Of a stretch of 64,000 nucleotides of DNA, positions 59,435 through 64,000 are shown piece after piece. Every line of letters begins with the position of its first letter. Positions within the stretch are counted from its first letter, which is position 1. The stretch spans positions 992,001 to 1,056,000 of the forward strand of contig NC_089557.1 of NCBI RefSeq assembly GCF_040115645.1, given 5' to 3'. Source of the stretch: Euwallacea fornicatus (lineage: Eukaryota; Arthropoda; Insecta; Coleoptera; Curculionidae). Made by a program: the position numbers and the translations under genes. A model generated the notes under the pieces. It searched no databases, was not told where the DNA came from, and saw nothing but the letters and a program-made list of their open reading frames with translations.

Positions 59435-62165
59435 AGTTCGCGATTTAAGTCATGTGCGCATAACGAAAATTTGCCAAAAACTGAGCTGGACACGCTTAAA
59501 TTAACCGTTTATATTGTTTTCACCTGTAAATCAATTTTGCAAGATCGATTCGATAAGTTTATTGACTAGTTGATTAATGAGAAAACACATTTTAATGTCC
59601 ACCATCGAACGACCATTTCTAATAATAGTATAAGTAACAATTGCCGTTTAACTTTAAGCCGAAACTCGGATTCTGGGTGATCCTATAATTGATAAACTCG
59701 CTCGCTAAACTGAATCGGTCACTTCGGACAGATGTGATTTTATACCGTGCGGAAGTATTTAACAACGACCTTTAGGCAACGCGAAGAAAACCTCGATATT
59801 TCTGTAATGGTCTTTTAATTAGTCTTTTTTTGTATCGGTTTCAGATCGTTTCATGTGGGCCGAAAATAGGCTGAGACTTGTAGATTTGATAAATCACTAA
59901 AGCCAAGAGATGAATATGATTTTCCCCGGAAATGGGTGTGCAAAAATATGGTTTCATGCGATGTGTTATTAAGTACCGACCTAACGTCGACCACCAGGTG
60001 ACCCTGTATATGTAATAACAATAAAACGCTAATTTAAGCGGTATACTTACAAATGGGATGCATGTACTATTTTCCTTTTTGGAATTACAATTAAAACTAA
60101 TTAATTGTTGCCTTAAATCTTGTTTCGAAACGGCCGCGCTAAATCCTTTTTGATCTAAATAGGACGGCCTTTGTCGTATTTACCCTTTTCGTTATATAAT
60201 TGGGTCAATTATGATTGATCACACGTCGTCTTCAATCGGTTACAGTTGTGTTAAAAATTAACAAGCACATTTAGAAACTTTCTTCGACCGACGGCGAACC
60301 CGATAACACTGCAACAATCCACATGCAGACAGGCATTAATTTTACTGGATCATAGTTTTTTAATGGCTCATCAACAGTCTTTGTTCCTAAAAGATTATTG
60401 TTGATTATTATTAGATAGTTTTAGCCTTTTACGTTAGGAGCAAAAGGTTGGTGTTATACACGGTGAAATGAATAGAATGGGTATGTCTAAGTTTAAATTG
60501 TTCAAAAAAAAGTTTCTTGACAATTCGGTGAGTAGAGTTGTATTCTTCGTATTATATTTTAGTCACCGTAGTACTTCTAGTGATAGATTGATTCCTCTAT
60601 TTGCAATGGTTTTTATTTTCTTTTTCGCTTGTTTTTTAGTGCATGCAATTGCATAGTAAGTAGAGATAAATGCATTTGTTTTTATATAACAAATGTTTCA
60701 ATTTTTTGAAAATTCGGCAAAGAACACATTCTAATTTTAGTACTCTGGCGATAGATGGTGCCACATATGCACAATGAAAACTCATTTACTTGTTGAGCTA
60801 TTTATTAAGTCATGTAATAACATCGAAAGTAATGATACAAACGTCTTGCTTTCACATAGGCAACGTTCCTTGAATATTTTCCTTAATGAATTTTTAGTTA
60901 CAGCACAGTCTCATGAACTGCCGCATACCGTTAATATGCTATTTATCTCTAATACGAACTGAGAATTGATAAGAATGTATATTGTAAACGTTTGAATATC
61001 CTTAGGGAACAAGGTCAACAAGAGCGACCGACCCATTATGGGGGGCATCTTTGAGTCAAAGTTTATCGGCTTTTGACACCCCTCCCCTGTGCTTTCTTTA
61101 AACACATACGCAGATAACACAATGAACACAAAGTCTAACAAATTAGTGTTTGTAAGCCTAAAACGGTAGGTTGTGTTTTTTGAGAAGTAACAGACTTTGC
61201 AGCTCGCAAATAATCAGATAACTCCCGTTGGAAAAACAACAACCTACGGTTCACAATATATGTTATATAAATTTGCCATAAATAATAAGCCGCATGCGTT
61301 CTAATTTTCTAAATTTATCTAACAAAGGTCACCAATTCTCCTTAAACCTTCTTCTGAAAGTCGTCAGATTAATTTAAAATTTCAATATTATTTAGTTAAA
61401 ATTTTCAAATTCCTGGGAAATAACGTAGTGTTATGTAAAATATTGATTTCTCAATATAACAATTTAATTTAGTCTAGGAAATACATGATAAAAAGGTTCT
61501 AGAACGAGGTTTAATATAAACAAATAAAAATTTCTTCGTTCGGCTTTTACATGCATTCATTTTTATTAAGAACTACCACGTAATAAATATAAACACAATC
61601 ATAATTAATACCATTAATTATGTGTTTTCTGCATAATAAACACATGTGACTATACTAAATTAAATATTTAAAACGGCTACATTTTACCCAAAAAAAAAAG
61701 CTCTAAATGAATTTCACTTAAATGATCTCGTTTATTGTCTGACATTTATTGACTCTTATAATACTTAATGCTACATGTTGTTAGTACAAAATCAATTAAT
61801 TTATTTAATTTATGGGAGGAATATTTAATATTCCAGTTTTTACGGTTAAATTTTGCATTATTATGTACTATTGATATTTAAATTTAACAAAGCAGCGGTA
61901 AAGCTTTTTTAATACGCTGACAACCAGCAATACACACAGAGCCATCTACTTGTCAGAGTTCGAATTAGTATTTTTCGTGTCGAAGAACGCCTGAAAACGT
62001 CTTTGTCTTTTTCGAATCAACGCTTCAAAAGCAGATAGATGTAGTTCGGGATTGTTTACTTGAAATATAGTAATTGTGATTGGTTTTTAACCTAACTTAT
62101 GATTTCGTGGGGCAAGTTTGTTGTTTACCGCAAAATCAAAAATAATTTATAATTATTTCATCAAA
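59435..62165. other. AT-rich intergenic region before LSm2
   Basis: No firm gene. A transposon-like GACCCTGTATATG end at about 60000-60014 is an inverted partner of ACATATACAGGGACAC at about 59005-59020; the pair brackets the unrecognised exon at 59217-59434. Short frames at 60468-60656 and 60774-60962 resemble nothing known. The LSm2 promoter must lie in the last few hundred bases; no TATA box is evident. Confidence 0.45.
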
Positions 62166-63069
62166 ATGGTAAGAAATCCTTTTAAATGCAATTGAAACGT
62201 TATAGTAAACAATTCAACTTGAATTCCTTAGCTTTTCTATTCGTTTTTCAAGTCACTTGTGGGCAAAGATGTGGTTGTTGAGCTGAAAAATGACCTGAGG
62301 TAAGTCGGACTAGAAGGTTTGACGTTTTTTTTTATAGCAAATCTAACATAAACAATGGAATTGTAGCATCTGTGGAACGCTGCATTCTGTGGACCAATAC
62401 CTGAATATCAAGCTCACAGATATCAGTGTAACAGATACCGATAAATATCCTCACATGGTGAGTATCTAATAAAAATGTTTGACACTTACTGGGAATTTGA
62501 GTAGAGGTTTTATGGGTCTGATGATCTCAATATATCTAGTTCAATGTTTGGTTCTTTGAATTGAAAATTGTCAAAAATAATGGCACAAGGGGAACCAAAG
62601 GTTAGTTTAGCTAGCCTTCAGTGGGAAGATGAAAAGATATCTTTTAGACTTCCTTGAAAAACTGACCTACCAATGGCAAGCATATCTTTGAAGTCAACAA
62701 AAAATGAATGTCTTTGGTGGCAAGCTTGTGGCTTTATCAATTTGTCCTCAAATTAAGCATTATTATATGTCTATAATTCATTTAGTTCTTCTTTAGCGTA
62801 TAAATGACAACAGTCAAGTGAATGTCAGCTTATCCCCAAAGCAAATGTGAGAAAAAATTAACAATCTGCCTCAAACCTATAGAACATATTTACTATTGAT
62901 TTGCATGCATTTCACTTTACATCTGCCAGTTTTACTTTCCCAGTTATCAGTGAAAAACTGCTTTATCAGAGGCTCAGTAGTTCGTTATGTCCAGCTGCCA
63001 GCAGATGAGGTGGATACTCAGCTGTTGCAAGATGCAGCCAGAAAAGAGGCATCGGCCCCTACTCGGTAA
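62166..63069 (+). CDS. LSM2: U6 snRNA-associated Sm-like protein LSm2, complete
   Basis: Subunit of the LSm2-8 ring on U6 snRNA and of the cytoplasmic LSm1-7 decay ring. Exons 62166-62168, 62232-62299, 62367-62457 and 62944-63069 give 95 aa, the family length. The coding part of exon 1 is the ATG alone. The Sm fold reads LFYSFFKSLVGKDVVVELKN, then DLSICGTLHSVDQYLNIKLT (Sm1 with the D-x-Y/F-N RNA-binding loop), DISVTDTDKYPHM, and SVKNCFIRGSVVRYVQLPAD (Sm2 with IRG). Phases agree throughout. Any six-frame search misses this gene because every exon is short. Confidence 0.96.
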
Positions 63070-63241
63070 TTTTCACTCAAAGAAGTGGTTTTTTTGCTTG
63101 GTATTAGTTTAAGGACTCACCCACACATGGGGTAAATTTTGTATACAAGTTAAATATTTATTTCAACCGACATTAAATCTTCCTTTGCTTACTTCAGTTG
63201 AGTTTTTTATTCAATAACCAAATGCGAATGTTTTAAAATAT

Positions 63242-63265
63242 TTTATTTGAAATATACATAATAAA
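63242..63265. terminator. Facing poly(A) signals, LSm2/LMX1
   Basis: A minus-strand AATAAA (63247-63242, for LMX1) and a plus-strand AATAAA (63260-63265, for LSm2) lie within 24 bp in the 386-bp interval between the two stop codons. Each transcript would overlap the other by a few bases. No gene lies in the interval. Confidence 0.5.
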
Positions 63266-63455
63266 ATCTAGACAATATGAAACACTATATTATTATATTT
63301 GGCATAATTCATCGTCCATCACAATCAATAATTCGACCAGATTTGTTTCCTAAATCGTACAAATAAGCATGCTCAGTGAAATAAAACTCCCAACAACAAA
63401 ATGACTAGAATGATCAGTTATTTTTGTAAAACATTTATGGTAATTGAAAATATTT

Positions 63456-64000
63456 TTAATGTTCCGTGTTGAAATAAGAATTCTGCATGAGGTAGAGCTT
63501 ATCGATGGGGTTAGCGACATTTCCCGTAGACGTTGAGTTATCATTATGATGAGACTGCGACTGCAGATCCAAGTTTTGTATAGACATTGTGTCTGAAGTG
63601 GCCTCATCTAGATGATCGAAGTTTGTACTATCGTCAAGGGATATGTCTGAGCTGCAGAAAGACTCCCCCGAGTGGGCGGGATAGTTATCTATATATTTTA
63701 ACTCTGATTAATTATTGTTACGTTGAACTGAGCAAAATCTTACCGTCAGGAGAGTAGGGCATATTAGGATTGAGCGGTTGTCCAGAACCGCCATAGCCTA
63801 ACCCCATACCAAACTCACTGCTCGTGGGACTGGCCTCTTGTTTTATGCTCTTCTCTTCTTTGTCGCTCTTTTCCTTGTCACTGGGAGACTTCCCGTCGTC
63901 CTGCTTTTGTTTGCGTTGGATCTTCTTCATCTTAGCTCTTTGGTTCTGGAACCAGACTTGCACCACCCGGACGCTGAGGCCTGTTTCCTTGGCGAGAGCC
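63456..64000 (-). CDS. LMX1: LIM-homeodomain transcription factor LMX1, 3' end, partial
   Basis: DNA-binding developmental regulator (neuronal and limb roles in the family). Two minus-strand exons are visible: 63744 to beyond 64000 and 63456-63688. The first opens inside the homeodomain, ALAKETGLSVRVVQVWFQNQ then RAKMKKIQRK, with recognition helix residues WFQNQR. A Lys/Asp/Glu-rich linker follows (DDGKSPSDKEKSDKEEKS). The last exon encodes a Ser/Asp-rich tail ending NPIDKLYLMQNSYF, close to the C-terminal NPIDRLY..QSSYF block that marks LMX1A/B among LIM-homeodomain proteins. The LIM domains and the N-terminal homeodomain lie beyond the right edge. Convergent with LSm2. Confidence 0.94.

Noticed and set aside
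1..64000. tRNA or rRNA genes, CRISPR arrays, bacterial operons
   Set aside because: I saw no B-box with a matching cloverleaf, no rRNA-like stretch and no regularly spaced identical repeats; the gene structures are plainly eukaryotic.

Overview
The window looks like insect nuclear DNA, most probably from a beetle. The protein-coding genes are typical intron-containing insect orthologues, many introns are only 50-60 nt long, intergenic DNA is AT-rich, and TACAGGGTG-ended DNA transposon remnants are scattered through it. The beetle assignment is inference; nothing in the sequence proves it.

Left part (1-15946): this is the 5' portion of a CaMKII gene on the minus strand. Only its first two coding exons are in the window (15882-15946 and 7077-7171). 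Everything else is intron. Intron 2 (from 7076 leftward, past the edge) holds a nest of DNA transposon relics: a 1.35 kb fold-back element, two decayed Tc1-type transposases and a mariner transposase with its middle deleted. This part is visibly richer in GC and CpG than the rest.

Middle part (15947-42000): about 3 kb of promoter DNA separates CaMKII from a divergent 12-exon GFAT gene (entry enzyme of the hexosamine pathway, with a TATA/Inr promoter and two candidate microexons). Then come ADAT1 (+), eIF1A (-), Sirt1 (+, divergent from eIF1A), an aldo-keto reductase (+), an intron-bearing histone H2A.X (-, tail-to-tail with the reductase) and TMEM9 (+).

Right part (42000-64000): a 16-exon PP6 regulatory subunit (SAPS protein, -), a ClC-3/4/5-type chloride/proton exchanger (+), nocturnin (-), a small unrecognised minus-strand gene near 59.2-59.4 kb, LSm2 (+), and the 3' end of a LIM-homeodomain LMX1 gene (-) that runs off the right edge.

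The genes are unrelated housekeeping and signalling loci, not a functional cluster. Divergent pairs (CaMKII/GFAT, eIF1A/Sirt1, H2A.X/TMEM9, PP6R/ClC) alternate with convergent pairs that share short 3' intervals (reductase/H2A.X, TMEM9/PP6R, ClC/nocturnin, LSm2/LMX1). Several exon-intron details would mislead a naive reading: introns with no in-frame stop in ADAT1, TMEM9 and ClC, two GC-AG introns (Sirt1, ClC), and start codons that stand almost alone in their exon (GFAT, LSm2). I found no convincing new biological system. The most unusual items are the fold-back element, the GFAT microexons, the alternative Sirt1 donors and the unrecognised gene.
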